Of a stretch of 64,000 nt of DNA, positions 1 to 10,849 are shown piece after piece. The DNA is taken from assembly GCA_031772625.1 (NCBI GenBank), contig CM062814.1:819834757-819898756 (forward strand). The letters run 5' to 3'. The notes below the pieces were generated by a model, which was not told where the DNA came from, did not search any database, and was given only the letters and a program-made list of their open reading frames with translations. This DNA comes from Pinus tabuliformis (Eukaryota > Streptophyta > Pinopsida > Pinales > Pinaceae). How positions within the stretch are numbered: the stretch's first letter is position 1; each line of letters opens with the position of its first letter. The translations under genes were made by a program, and so were the position numbers.

Positions 1-1371
1 ATGAAGAGGCCTTTGCCCCCAAAAGAAAATGGGCCACCATCCAGACTCTCTTTGCCTTAGCAACTTAGAATGGATGGAAAGTCCATCAGATGGATGTGAA
101 TATTGCTTTCTTGAATGGAGATTTGAAATAAAATGTCTTCATGTCTCAACTAGAAGGATTTGTTGTGAAGGGACAAGAACAAAATGTATGCAAACTTATC
201 AAATCCTTATATGGCCTAAAACAAGCATTGCAAGCCTGGCATGAAAAGTTGATTAAGCAGCTTTTAAAATTAAATTTCAAACACTTTAATCTTGATGATG
301 CAACTTTATTTGTCAAGAAAGTTGGAAAAATTGTTGTCTATCTTGTAGTATATGTAGATGATTTGTTGATAATAGGGAACAATGAAAACTATATTGCATC
401 CATAAAGAAAGAGTTGAAGAAAGGATTTGATATGACATATTTGGGACGCCTTCACTACTACTACTTGGGCATAAAGTGACCCAACATCCAAGTTATATAT
501 TCCTCTATCAAAAGAAGTACAATGGAGAATTGTTGAACAAGTTTGGCATAGCTGAATGCAATCGTTTGTCTACTCCAATGGAACAAAATTTGAAGCTCAC
601 ATCTAAAGAAGGAAATGAATTTGAGGATGCAACGTATAAATAACTTGTGAGAAGTCTTGTCTACCTCACCACTACTTGACCAGGCATTTCGTTTGTTGTT
701 GGAATCCTTTCCAAGTTTATGCAAAAGCATTGTGAAGGACATTGCTTTGTTGCAAAAAGAGTTCTAAAAGACCTGAAAGGAACTCAAGAATTTGGACTCA
801 AATATTCATAGGTGGACGACTTCAGCTTGATTGGATATTCTGATTCATTTGGACTCAAATATTCATAGGTGGATGACTTCAGCTTGATTGGATATTCTGA
901 TTCAGACTTTAATGGAGGTAAGGAGAATGTAGTGTCTACTTCAGGCTATGTTATGAGTCTTGGATCAGGAGTTCTCTCTTGGAGGTCACACAAATAGTCA
1001 ATTCTAGTAGATTCCACTACGAATGCAGAGTACATGGCAACTGTAGAAGCAACCAAGAAGATTGTGTGGCTCAGGAAAATTCTTGAAGACTTGCAAGAGA
1101 AACAAATGAACTCTACTCCCCTTTTGATCGACAATACTTCTGCAATTAAGTTGGCCAAGAATCCCAAATTCCATGATCGAACTAAGCATATCAACACAAA
1201 GTATCATTTGATTCAACATCATGTAGAGGCCAAGACTATTCATCTAAGACATTGTTCCACAAATGAGCAAATTGTAGACATCTTCATCAAAGCACTTGGA
1301 AGAGAAAAGTTTGAAAGATTCAAAATGATGCTTGGACTCACAAACACCCCTTTAGATTGGGGGGGGGGGGA
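1..1371 (+). mobile_element. Copia LTR retrotransposon fragment B1 (RT to RNase H and PPT)
   Basis: Decayed 3' half of a Ty1/Copia element whose 5' part lies left of the window. Reverse transcriptase signatures are visible: YGLKQA followed by W, and a YVDDLL catalytic motif near 350-370. An RNase H region with typical Copia spacing lies near 850-1340 (TTNAEYMA and LIDNTSAIKLAKNP motifs). The coding part ends at a G-rich polypurine tract (1361-1370), followed by TGTTAGACACC, the expected start of a 3' LTR. The element is broken with several breaks and cannot be active. Its relative is fragment B2 at 2330-7450. Confidence 0.85.
794..907 (+). repeat. Tandem duplication, 57-bp period, inside Copia B1
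   Basis: The block beginning GGACTCAAATATTCATAGG at 794 starts again at 851, nearly unchanged, within the RNase H region. The B2 copy has a single version, so the duplication arose after the two copies separated. Confidence 0.85.
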
Positions 1372-1519
1372 TGTTAGACACCTAATCCTCAAGGATTGCG
1401 TGAGAAATTTGTAAATATGTAAATTAAGGAAAATTGAAGAGTTAAAATAGAAAGATACCTTGGAATATGAATCCCAAAGGTCACACCTCCTCATGTTATA
1501 TAATCATGTTTACATCAAT
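1372..1519 (+). other. Start of 3' LTR of Copia B1 (partial)
   Basis: This begins TGTTAGACACC directly after the polypurine tract, as a Copia 3' LTR should. The right end was not determined because another insertion begins near 1520. The matching 5' LTR is outside the window. Confidence 0.5.
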
Positions 1520-2239
1520 TTTATCGGAACCAACAAACCAAAAAGCCCTTTGAATTGGGAATCGGTCGGAACCATATTGGAACCAGTAAAAAGACTGGAC
1601 CAAAAAACCAATCAAACAAAAAAACACAAAATATTTAAATTTTAAAGAAAAACATATATATATTCATGTGCATCCAAATCATTTATGAACAAATAAGCAA
1701 AAGTTCTCATTTATATAGCATGTAAGGGTGCACATGACCAAAATAACATCGAGTGCAATCTGTCTCTGAACTGAAAATACATCAACAAATAGGTTCTAGA
1801 TGTCCTGTAGCATCCCAAATAAATCATGCTACAACAAATGCCTACCTATCATCAAAATTATTCCCTATATTTGGATTTTTGTCATCAATATCACCCTCTA
1901 AGCATTAAAATAAGATAGAAAAACGTAGCATGTTGAGTCAAGATTTTGTTTGAGTGACGGGTACATTTTTAGCATGGTCGTGATAGAGGAGTTAGACAAC
2001 CAATGCCACTAACATCAAGGTACATAGAGGGTTTGGTTCTCTACGAAATTGGTTTGGTGTAAATTTTATGTAAATTGTGTTTCAAACATCTTTGATCAAC
2101 TTATACGAAACATGCTAGTTCGATGAAAAAAGGCCAGTTCGGCATTGAACCAGCCATTTCCATCTCTGAACCTCGAACTGAACCTGTTTGGTCCCCAAAG
2201 TGGTCATATTGGCAGGTTCCACTGGTTCTAATAACACTG
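1520..2239. mobile_element. Probable short TIR element inserted in LTR remains
   Basis: About 720 bp flanked by a near-identical 12-bp direct repeat: GTTTACATCAAT at 1508-1519 and GTTTACATTAAT at 2240-2251. The ends are weakly inverted: TTATCGGAACCA at 1521 against the complement of TGGTTCTAATAA at 2223-2234. No coding capacity is visible. A non-autonomous DNA transposon (MITE or MULE-like) fits best, but family and exact ends are uncertain. Confidence 0.4.
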
Positions 2240-2329
2240 GTTTACATTAATGCAAAAACACATTGAGAGTCATTCCTTGGCCTAACACATATGATTATGA
2301 ATTGAATTTATCTACTAATTTTTATCCAA

Positions 2330-3492
2330 CTTCCTTTTAAGAAGTAGCTACTCATGATGAATGCAAAGAATCAATGAAGAAGGAATATGATTCTCTCATC
2401 AAGATTGGGACATGGAAGTTGGTGGACCCTCCATTTGGAACCAACTAATTGGCTGCAAGTGGTCTCCAAGAACCAAGTACAAATCAGATAGCTTACTGGA
2501 CGAGCACAAAGCAATGCTTGTGGAAAACGGATTTGCACATGAATGTTTTGATTACGAGGACATTTTTTCTCTCACAACAAAATGGGCCACCACTTGAACT
2601 CTCTTTGCCGTGATAACACATAATGGATGGAAATTCCATAAAATGGATGCGAAGTTTGATTACAAGGACATTTTTTCTCGCACAACAAAATGGGCCACCA
2701 CTTGAACTCTCTTTGCCTTGATAACACAGAATGGATGGAAAGTCCATAAAATGGATGTGAAGTTTGCTTTCTTGAATGGAGTCCTGAAAGAGAATGTCTT
2801 CATATCTCAACTAGAAGGTTTTATTGTGAAGAGACAAGAATAGAAATTATGTAAACTCATCAAATCACTATATGGTCTGAAGCAGGGACAACAAGCTTGG
2901 TATGAAAAACTAACAGAGCATCTTCTAAAATTGAATTTCAAACATTTTAATCTTGACAATGCAATCCCGCTTGTCAAGAAAGTTGGCAAAACTGTTGTAT
3001 ATCGTTGTAGTGTTTGTAGATGATAGGGAACAATGACAACTATATTGCATCGAAGAAAAAGTTGAAGAAGGGCTTTGAGATGATAGATTTGGGACATCTT
3101 CACTACTAGGGCATTGAAGTGACTGAACATCCAAATACATATTCATCTCCCAAAAGTAGTACATTGGAGAATTGCTGAATAGACTTGGCATGCCTGTATG
3201 TAATTCTTTTTCTACTCCAATGGAACAAAATTTGAAGCTCACATCAAAAGAAGGAAATGAATATGAAGATGCAACCAAACATGTGGGAAGTTTTATCTAC
3301 CTCACAACTACTACATTGGATATTTCATTTGTTGTTGGGATTCTTTCTAGGCTTATGCAAAAGCCTTGTGAAGGACATTGGTTTGATGCAAAAAACATTT
3401 TGAAATACTTGAATGGAATTCAAGATTTTGGACTCAAGCATTCTAAGATGGATGCCTTGATTGGATATTTTGATTCAGACTTTGATGGGGAT
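2330..3492 (+). mobile_element. Copia fragment B2, left part (RT)
   Basis: Second copy of the B1 Copia family. It starts in the reverse-transcriptase N-terminal region (motifs like KKEYDSLIKIGTWKLVDPP) and runs through YGLKQ towards RNase H. The sequence is cut at 3492 by a Gypsy element and resumes at 7018. It is broken in several places, and no LTR was found on its left side. Confidence 0.85.
2550..2765 (+). repeat. Tandem duplication, 108-bp period, in Copia B2
   Basis: The block that begins GATTACGAGGAC at 2550 is repeated from 2658 (GATTACAAGGAC) with few differences. B1 has only one version of this RT segment near its left edge. Confidence 0.85.
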
Positions 3493-3825
3493 TGTTTTGC
3501 AACAAACTCACAAAATAGAAGAAGAGATAGATCAACAACTTCAAAATAAACCTCTTCGAGTGGACAACCTCTTTTACATTACACAAATGAACAATTCTTG
3601 GATGATACAAATGACAAGACCTCCTTTCTATATATAGGAGTCTAAGGGGTCCTAGTATAATTAGAGCCTACATAACAATAATATTGTAGGGGCACAACAA
3701 TAACAATAGTGGGCTTCTATGGGGCACAATAATAACAACATGGGGACTACATGGGCACAACAATACAATAAGGGGGTTGCACTAATAATAATAAGGGGAT
3801 ACACTAGCAGTATAGGAACCTAACA
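3493..3825 (-). repeat. 3' LTR of chromovirus G1
   Basis: TGTT...AACA termini, 333 bp, aligning along its full length to 6680-7012. The adjoining sequence at 3826-3845 is pyrimidine-rich on the + strand, which is the polypurine tract on the element's own strand. Confidence 0.93.
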
Positions 3826-4275
3826 TGCCCCTCTCCTCCATAAAAGTGTTGTCCTCAATGCTTGAGTAGTTCTGGATACTTCTGTATAAAATTATCATCC
3901 TCCCATGTGGAGTTTTCAGTGGGTAAGTTCTTCCACTTGATGAGATATTCTGAAATTGATCGATTTCGCCGTTGTCGGGTTCTTGATTCCATGACTTCTA
4001 TGGGGCACAATAATAACAACATGGGGACTACATGGGCACAACAATACAATAAGGGGGTTGCACTAATAACAATAAGGGGGTACACTAGCAGTATAGGGAC
4101 CTAACATGCCCCTCTCCTCCAAAAAGGTGTTGTCCTTAATGCTTGAGTAGTTCTGGATGCTTCTGTATAAAATTATCATCCTCCCATGTGGAGTCTTCAG
4201 CGGGTAAGTTCTTCCACTTGATGAGATACTCTGAAATTGATCGATTTCATAGCTATCGGGTTCTTGATTCTGTGA
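3714..4275 (-). repeat. 281-bp tandem duplication covering LTR end, PPT and chromodomain
   Basis: The block starting CTTCTATGGGGCAC at 3714 begins again at 3995. Each unit holds about 110 bp of LTR end, the polypurine tract and the coding end of the element. G1 therefore has two chromodomain-encoding ends and an extra partial LTR inside. Confidence 0.88.
3855..4085 (-). pseudogene. Chromodomain-encoding end of G1 pol (outer copy)
   Basis: The frame reads EYLIKWKNLPTENSTWED, the typical chromodomain core (YLIKWKG...TWE). Chromodomains at the integrase C-terminus define the chromovirus branch of Ty3/Gypsy and are thought to steer integration to particular chromatin. Fossil; it is one of two tandem copies. 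Confidence 0.85.
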
Positions 4276-4603
4276 CTGCTTCAAGTTCCAATATGATTTT
4301 TCCTTCCTCGTCAAGTTCCGATAATATTGTTTGAACTGGGAGCTTGTCACCTATAACCTTCTTTAAGCATGAAACATGGAGAACCGGGTGCATTTGGGAA
4401 GATGTAGGAAGCTCCAAGTTGCATGCCATAACATCAATATTTTGCAACACCTTGTAAGGACCATAGTATTTTGGTGATAATTTATTATCCTTCTTAGCTT
4501 GCTTGAGGGACATTTGTTTGTATGGTTGTAGCCATAAAAATACCCAGTCGACTACATCAAAATTTCTTTCGCTGTGATGTTGACTTGCCGCCTGTTGTTT
4601 CAT
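4143..4603 (-). pseudogene. Integrase C-terminus and inner chromodomain copy of G1
   Basis: The frame over 4253-4603 contains GPYKVLQNIDVMACNLELP and HPVLHVSCLKK, the well-known stretch between integrase and chromodomain in plant chromoviruses. The second chromodomain copy follows in the adjoining 281-bp unit. Fossil. Confidence 0.85.
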
Positions 4604-4846
4604 TCGATTCTATGCCAAAGTGAGATTATCCTTTAAGAGTTGGAGAACTTGTTGCTGATGGTCGATGTGATCTTCCACTTCTTGAACCTTAGAATGATTG
4701 TACAAGACTTTGTTGAGATCTAGAGAAATAAATGATTTCACTGTTTGAATTTGTAGTGAACATATTACGCCCCCGTTGTTCTTTCTTTAGAAGCCTTGTC
4801 ATGCCATTAGAGCTGATTATCTTTCCTGGTTTCCCTGCGATACCCC

Positions 4847-5581
4847 TTAATTCAACTTCCTTTCCTTACCAAAAAATTTCAAGAAAAGTTCTTGAAAATT
4901 GAAATCTATCGTCCCTAAAGATTGTAACCATTGGACTCCTAGTACAACATCAGCACCACCCATTGGAATGGAAAGCATTGGAATATTCAAGACATATTCT
5001 CCCATGGATAGCTTGATATTATGGCACTTTCTAGAGCAATTTATGGTTCCTCCATTTGCAACCATTACTTGACACTCTGGTGCTGGATATAGGAAGCAAT
5101 TCAATTCTTTGGCTATCTTACAATGAATAAAATTATGGGTACTACTCGAATCAATCAACACTACTTTTTTCTTCTTGATATGTCCTTCTATCTTGAGAGT
5201 TTGAGGAGTGGTAATTCTTGTCAATGCATTACAAGATATGGTCAGATTCATTTCTTCTTTCTCTGAGGTTGATTCCTGGTGGATATCCTCTTCTTTTGAC
5301 GTTTCTTGTTCCTTTTCTTCCTCCTCTTCCCCATCTATGTAAATTAATTTCTTCTCAGCACACTTATGACCTTTAGTGTATTTTTTATAACAATTGTAAC
5401 AAAGCCCTTTTGCCCTTTTTTCTTCCAATTGTTGTGGTGTCAACCTTGTAGGTTGTGGAAGGCTAGGAGCAACAACACTTCTATCTTTATAGTTATCAAT
5501 GGTAGGCTTCCTTGTTGCCATAATTTTGCTTTCAATTTTTCTTGCTAACTTGTATGCCTTCTCCAATGAATTAGGTTCCAA
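4847..5581 (-). pseudogene. G1 gag zinc knuckle and retropepsin
   Basis: A 244-residue frame. Near its N-terminal third lies CYNCYKKYTKGHKC, a CCHC nucleocapsid knuckle. An acidic linker rich in Glu follows, then VLIDSSSTHNFI, the retropepsin active-site region (normally LIDSGSTHNFI). It also has VLGVQWLQSLG, typical of plant Ty3/Gypsy proteases. Together these mark the gag-protease junction. Fossil, part of G1. Confidence 0.88.
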
Positions 5582-5583
5582 AG

Positions 5584-6095
5584 GTGAACGTCATGTTGGA
5601 TGTTATCCTTTAAAGTCCCTATGAAGACATCAATTCTCTGCTTCTATGGAATATCATTTACCCTTATATTCAATTTTTGGAATTCCTCAATATGCTTTGC
5701 CATTCAACCCTTTTGTTTGATATTTATCAATTGGCTAAAGAAGGTGTTGCTCTTTGTATCCTCATAATGTGCTATCATTTCCTTTGTGAAAATTGACCAG
5801 GTGACGAGTGGTTTACGAGAACAAAGCCCTCTATACCATACAAAATGATTCGGTTGTAAATATAAAGATGCAATACATACCTTTTGTAACAGTTGTACAT
5901 CATGTAGATCAAAATATTGCTCCAATATCCAAGTTACAGAATCCTTGCCATCAAACTTCCTCATATCTCTTTTTCTTGCTTTTAGGAGCTCAATCTTGAA
6001 ACTAATTTCGGATCTCCAAGTTTTGAAATTGCGTACCGTGGTAGCCCTCTGAGTCCTTTTTCCAACCCCACAAGTCTGATCTATGCCCAATTTCC
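5584..6095 (-). pseudogene. G1 gag (capsid region)
   Basis: The frame at 5704-6090 contains FDGKDSVTWILEQYFDLHDV and HFVWYRGLC, resembling the Gypsy retrotransposon gag domain (FDG...W...YF). It lies upstream of the zinc knuckle on the - strand, as expected. Fossil. Confidence 0.75.
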
Positions 6096-6664
6096 TACGA
6101 TGACCTGATTATAGTTTGGTTCAATAGAGTGAAATTGGACGAAGTGCCATGTGTCATTGTTTCGACCTTCGGCCCTAAAAACGATACCCAACAAACTATA
6201 GTCCGTCCTCTTTCTGTTACTTATGAAATTTGAATATGATGCTCAGAGAGAAAGTTATGATGATTTTCCCAAGGTCCCCTGTTTGAGATGGAATTTGGGA
6301 GCCTGCAAAAACCCTAACCTCCTTGGATCATATCTACGAAAATATAGCGAACAAAGTTATGAAATTCGTACATGAGGTGCAACACGATTTAATTTCAACT
6401 TCCGAAGCTTCGTAAAAAAAAAGTTATAGCGAAAGTTCCATGAAGACCCGTTTGAGATGGAATTCTAAAGCCTGCAAAAACCCTAACTTGCTAAGCTCAT
6501 ATCTTTGAAATTATAGCGATCCAAGATTTGAAATTCAGACACGAGGTTCAGAAAGCTTTCGGCTCAAATGGGTTTTAATTTCATCTTTTGAAACTTTGTA
6601 GAAAAAAAGTTATAGCTAAAATGCCACGATGACCTGTTTGAAGCAATAGAACCCTAGAATCCAA

Positions 6665-6677
6665 CGCTTTGATACCA
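6665..6677 (-). promoter_or_regulatory. Primer binding site of G1 (tRNA-iMet type)
   Basis: On the - strand the sequence reads TGGTATCAAAGCG two bases inside the 5' LTR, matching the common plant initiator-Met primer site TGGTATCAGAGC with one change. Confidence 0.85.
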
Positions 6678-6679
6678 AA

Positions 6680-7012
6680 TGTTATGCAACCAACTCACAA
6701 AATAGAAAAATAGATAGATCAACTACTTTAAAATAAGCCTTTTTGAGGGGGCAACCTCCTTTACATTACACAAATGAACAATTCTTGGATGATGCAAATG
6801 ACAAGACCTCCTTTCTATATATAGGAGTGTAAGGGGTCCCAATATAATCAGAGTCTAAATAACAATAATATTGTAGGGGCACAACATTAAAAATAATGGG
6901 CTTCTATGGGGCACAATAATAACAACATGGGGACTACATGGGCACATCAATACAATAAGGGGGTTGCACTAATAACAATAAGGGGGTACACTAGCAGTAT
7001 AGGAACCTAACA
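6680..7012 (-). repeat. 5' LTR of chromovirus G1
   Basis: 333 bp, TG...CA, partner of 3493-3825. It lies beside the primer site, so it is the 5' LTR of a - strand element. The 5-bp target duplication GGGAT follows at 7013-7017. Confidence 0.93.
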
Positions 7013-7017
7013 GGGAT

Positions 7018-7450
7018 AGTGAAATTGGAATGTCGACTTCAAACTTTCTCATGCATCTTGGATCAATAGTTGCCACCTGGAGGTCAGAAAAATAGTAAGT
7101 TCTAGTGGATTCCACAACATAGGGAGAATACGTGGTGGTTGCAGAAGCGACAAAATAAATTGTGTGGCTTAGTAAAATAGGAAAAATGATTGAGTTCTAC
7201 TCCTCTTCTCATTGACAATACTCTGCAACCAAATTGGTCAAGAATCCTAGATTCCATGATCGAAGCAAGCATATAAACACAAAGTATCATGTAATTTGAT
7301 ATCATGTTGAGGCCAAAACTATTCATTTGAGACGTTCTTCCTCAAATGAACAAATTGTGGACATCTCACCAAAGTGCTCAGAAAAGAAAATTTTGAAAAG
7401 TTCAAAATGATGCTTGGACTCACAAAAATCACAAACAACTCTTCGACCTA
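7018..7450 (+). mobile_element. Copia fragment B2, right part (RNase H)
   Basis: Continuation of the sequence interrupted at 3492. It matches the RNase H end of B1 (LGSIVATWRS-like and AEYVV-like codons, then an H-I-N-T-K segment). It ends around the point where B1 has its polypurine tract. 7450-7640 holds nothing I can assign. Confidence 0.8.
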
Positions 7451-7640
7451 AGATAGGAAATGTTTTTTTTTAAAAACCGGAAACGAGAATTTTTGGAGAA
7501 TCGGTAACTTTGAAAGATCGACAACCACTACTACACCAGATACAACTATTTCATAAATGCCACAAATGGGCCAATTACAACATGTCTTCGGAGACTTAAA
7601 CCCATGCAATTGAGGAAATGAAATGTTCACCAAACCACTC

Positions 7641-7941
7641 GATCTAAGATCCTCTAACCTTATGGGGAGTGTTTACATATAATACTATGGGATTTTTGTC
7701 ATTGTTAGTAAATTGCAAATAGTAGGAGAAATAGGAGAGCACAAAAGATCAACTAACCTCTTGGAAGATGAAACCAAGGGTCACCACATTGTATTAAATA
7801 TGGTTTCACATTAATAGAATTTCGTTCAAGTTGGAGTTATCTCTGACAATATAATTATACAAACTACCACTATAGTCACGATTCCGATAATCTCCACCTT
7901 CACAACAATTTATTTGATATCTTGTCCAAGCCCATTCAACA
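7641..7941 (-). other. Possible remnant of 3' LTR of Copia D
   Basis: Reading the - strand, a purine-rich tract (7942-7955) precedes TGTTGAATGGG, as a polypurine tract precedes a 3' LTR. I could not match this segment to the presumed 5' LTR at 15828 onwards, so the call is tentative. Confidence 0.3.
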
Positions 7942-7983
7942 TCTCTTCTCTAAACCAAGAGAAGCTAAACATCACTGTAGCTT

Positions 7984-8330
7984 CTATAATAGTATTGGTT
8001 TTGTAAACATGTTTGCATAATTTTCTTCATTATGGACTTTCTTAAGATCTACTCCACCTCTATCAATAACCTGTCTTACAAAATGACACTTAAAAGCAAT
8101 ATGCTTAGTCTTACTATGGTAAGCTAGATTGGTAGCTAAATGGATAACACTTTGACTATCACATAATTTAGTCACATAGTCGTGTATTCTTGCAAACTCA
8201 CCTAAAAGACCCTTCAACCAAATTGCGTCCTTGCATGTATGTGAGACATTGATATATTCAGCCTTAGTAGTGGATAAAGCAATTGTTTCTTGAAGCTTTG
8301 ACATCTAATTAATAGATCCTCTTGCTAGAG
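7984..8330 (-). pseudogene. Copia D RNase H
   Basis: The frame contains QETIALSTTKAEYI, WLKGLL, CDSQSVIHLATNLAYHSKTK and HIAFKCHFVRQ. These are the standard Copia RNase H blocks with the E and D catalytic positions visible. Fossil. Confidence 0.88.
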
Positions 8331-9500
8331 TAGAGATGTAACTTGAAGTAGATATCCTCTTGTCCAAATCACTTGCAAGATTTGAATTAACATAACCACA
8401 GACAAGATCACTACAATCGTTAAAGGTGATGCAATAATCATTTGCGCCTCTAGGATATCGGATCACCCATTTCACTGCTTTCCAATTTTCTGGATTTTCC
8501 ATGTATCTACTGATAACACCAACTGCATGTGAAATATCTGGCCTAGTATATACCATCACATACATTACACTTTCCACTGCATTAGCATATGGTACATGAG
8601 ACAATCCTTTTCTTCTTCAGTCTTAGGACATAAACTTGAAGAAAACTTAAAATGGGAAGCTAAAGGGATATTTACAAGTTTCACACTATTCATATTGAAT
8701 TTCACTAGTATTTTCTCCACATCCTTCTATTGTGATAACCTGAAAATACCATTTTTTTCTCAATCTTTGTGTATATTTATGCCCAAATTGGTTTTGCTGC
8801 TCCTTGATGCTTCATGTCAAAAGTCCTAGCCAATTGAGCCTTTAACTTGTTGATCTCATCCATGTTTTTTCTTGCAACAAACATATTGTCAATGTATAAC
8901 ACCAAGATAGTGAATATACCATTCAAACTTTTGAAGTAAACATAATGACCATACTCACTTCTTGTATAATTTTGGCTCACCGTGAAATAATCAAACTTCT
9001 TGTACCATTGCTTGGAAGACTGCTTCAAGCCATACAATCACTTCTTCATCTTGCAAATAAATCTTCTTTTCTGATGTCGAACAATCCTTCTGGCTATTCC
9101 ATGTATATTTTCTCATCCAAATCTAGATGTAAAAATGTTGAATTAACATTTCTAACTACTTTGACTCTAGATCAAATAAAGCAATTAGTGCTAATACAAT
9201 ACAAATAGAAACAAGCTTAACAATTGGTGAAAAGATCTCATGGAAATCAATACCTTGCATATGAGAATATTTGTTTGCTACCAATCTAGATTTATATCTT
9301 TCAACTGTATCGTCAACACACTTCTTCAGTTTGTAGGCCCACTTACACCCAATAACTTCTCTATCTTTTGGAAGTTCTACCAGGTCCTAGGTTTTGTTTT
9401 TCTTGAAGGTGTCCATTTTTTCTTTCATTGCCATGTACCATTTATCGTTATCGATATCATCTTTTGCTTCCTAATAACTTGAAGGTTCCCCATTGTTAGT
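8305..9500 (-). pseudogene. Copia D reverse transcriptase
   Basis: The 8305-8604 frame has YANAVESVMYVMVYTRPDIS and GVISRYMENP (RT to RNase H connection). The 8777-9037 frame has MYGLKQSSKQWYKKFD and VLYIDNMFVA at the catalytic YVDD position. The N-terminal RT segment continues to about 9500. Fossil. Confidence 0.85.
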
Positions 9501-9819
9501 AATCAAAGGAATAGATGAAACAAAATTGGTATACCTCATAGGAGGATTTTTGTCCCGTGTAGATCTTCTCGGTGGTGGTTGTGGAATTTCCACATTTTTC
9601 TTGAATATCTTCAACATCCATTGATTCTTTATCATCGAAAGCTTCTTCCCTTTTCCTAGTTTCTATAGATTGTTGAGACCCCGACTACATTTGTTGATTT
9701 AGTGGTGCTTGTTCCTATTTTAAATCAACTTTTAAAGTGTTTGATTTCATGAGGGGGGGATTCATCAAATACTACATCTCTGCAAATGATGATTTTGTGG
9801 GCAGTAAGATCCCACAATC

Positions 9820-10560
9820 TATTATCCATTAACTACATTATCATAACCAACAAAGACATACTTCTTTGATCTTGGGTCGAACTTAGTACATTGGTTTCTA
9901 GAAGTAAGAGCATAAACTTCACAAGCAAATTTTTTTAAATTTGAGTAATCACAAGGATGACTTGTCCATACCTCTTCAGGAATTTTACAATCCATTGCAA
10001 CTTATGGTGATCAATTTACTAGATAGCAAGAAGCAGTGAAAACTTTTTCCCACAATTGTTGTTGCAAATTGACATTGTTGAGCATGCTCCTTGCTCTCTC
10101 TAAAAGAAGCCCCACGCAAGCATTATGCCATGCCATTTTATTGGGGAGTGTATACAATGGTTTTTTGCCTTTTGATCCTAGCTTCTTTGCTATATTTTCC
10201 AAATTCTAAATATGTGAACTCGCCTCCATTATTTATTCTTAAACATTTGTTTGTGTAGCCAATTCTCTATTCTACCATGATTCTAAATTGTTTAAATATA
10301 TTAAACACATTAGGTTTTCTTTTTAAGGCATAGACCCACACCTTTGTAGAGAAGTTATCTATAAATGTTACAAAATATGCAGTCCTCCAAAAGAAACTGT
10401 AGGGGATGGCCCCCAAAGATTTGAATGGATATAATCTAGAACACCTTTACTAGTATGACTTCCTACTTTAAACTTCTGAAGTTCTGCCAACACCACTTTT
10501 CAAAATTACAATGTTTGCAGAAATTCAAATTCAAAGATTTTAATTTTGAAAGTAAATTAC
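9820..10560 (-). pseudogene. Copia D integrase
   Basis: The - strand includes a KFDPRSKKYVFVGYDNVV-like segment (integrase C-terminal region) and, at 10011-10202, LLERARSMLNNVNLQQQLWE, the block after the catalytic Glu of Copia integrases. Fossil. Confidence 0.8.
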
Positions 10561-10563
10561 AGT

Positions 10564-10842
10564 TTATCTCATATGATCTACTCGTTGATGCCATAAATGA
10601 GTAGATTCATTTGCCTCCTCTGATACCACCATTGCTTTATTTATTTGAGTACTCCCTTCCAACTTGTAAATGTTTTTAGTCTTTGTAGTCTTCATAACCA
10701 CCAAAGTGCCCTTGGACACCATCAGTGCTTCAACTTGATTTGGCCATTGGTAACCTCTAGAATCCAAAACTCCCTAGGAAATTAAATCCTTCTTTAGTTT
10801 AGGCACATGTCTAACTTCTGTTAATGTCCTTATATTACCATG
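10564..10842 (-). pseudogene. Copia D pre-integrase domain and end of protease
   Basis: The frame reads ...LDSRGYQWPNQ...KGTLVVMKTTK...THLWHQRVDHMR, the gag-pre-integrase domain with its H...H zinc-binding start. The upstream codons give RTLTEVRHVPKLKKDLIS, the end of a Copia protease. Fossil. Confidence 0.85.
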
Positions 10843-10849
10843 TAGTGTC

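Larger units (their letters stand above)
3493..7012 (-). mobile_element. Ty3/Gypsy chromovirus G1, internally deleted, nested in Copia B2
   Basis: Element with both ends intact: TG...CA LTRs at 3493-3825 and 6680-7012 (333 bp each) and a perfect 5-bp target duplication GGGAT (3488-3492 and 7013-7017). It lies on the - strand, with the primer site beside the right LTR and the polypurine tract beside the left one. Gag, zinc knuckle, protease and a terminal chromodomain are recognisable; most of RT, RNase H and integrase is absent. By eye the LTRs differ at roughly 25 of 333 sites (7-8%). That means millions of years, and perhaps tens of millions at slow gymnosperm rates. Broken. Confidence 0.93.
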
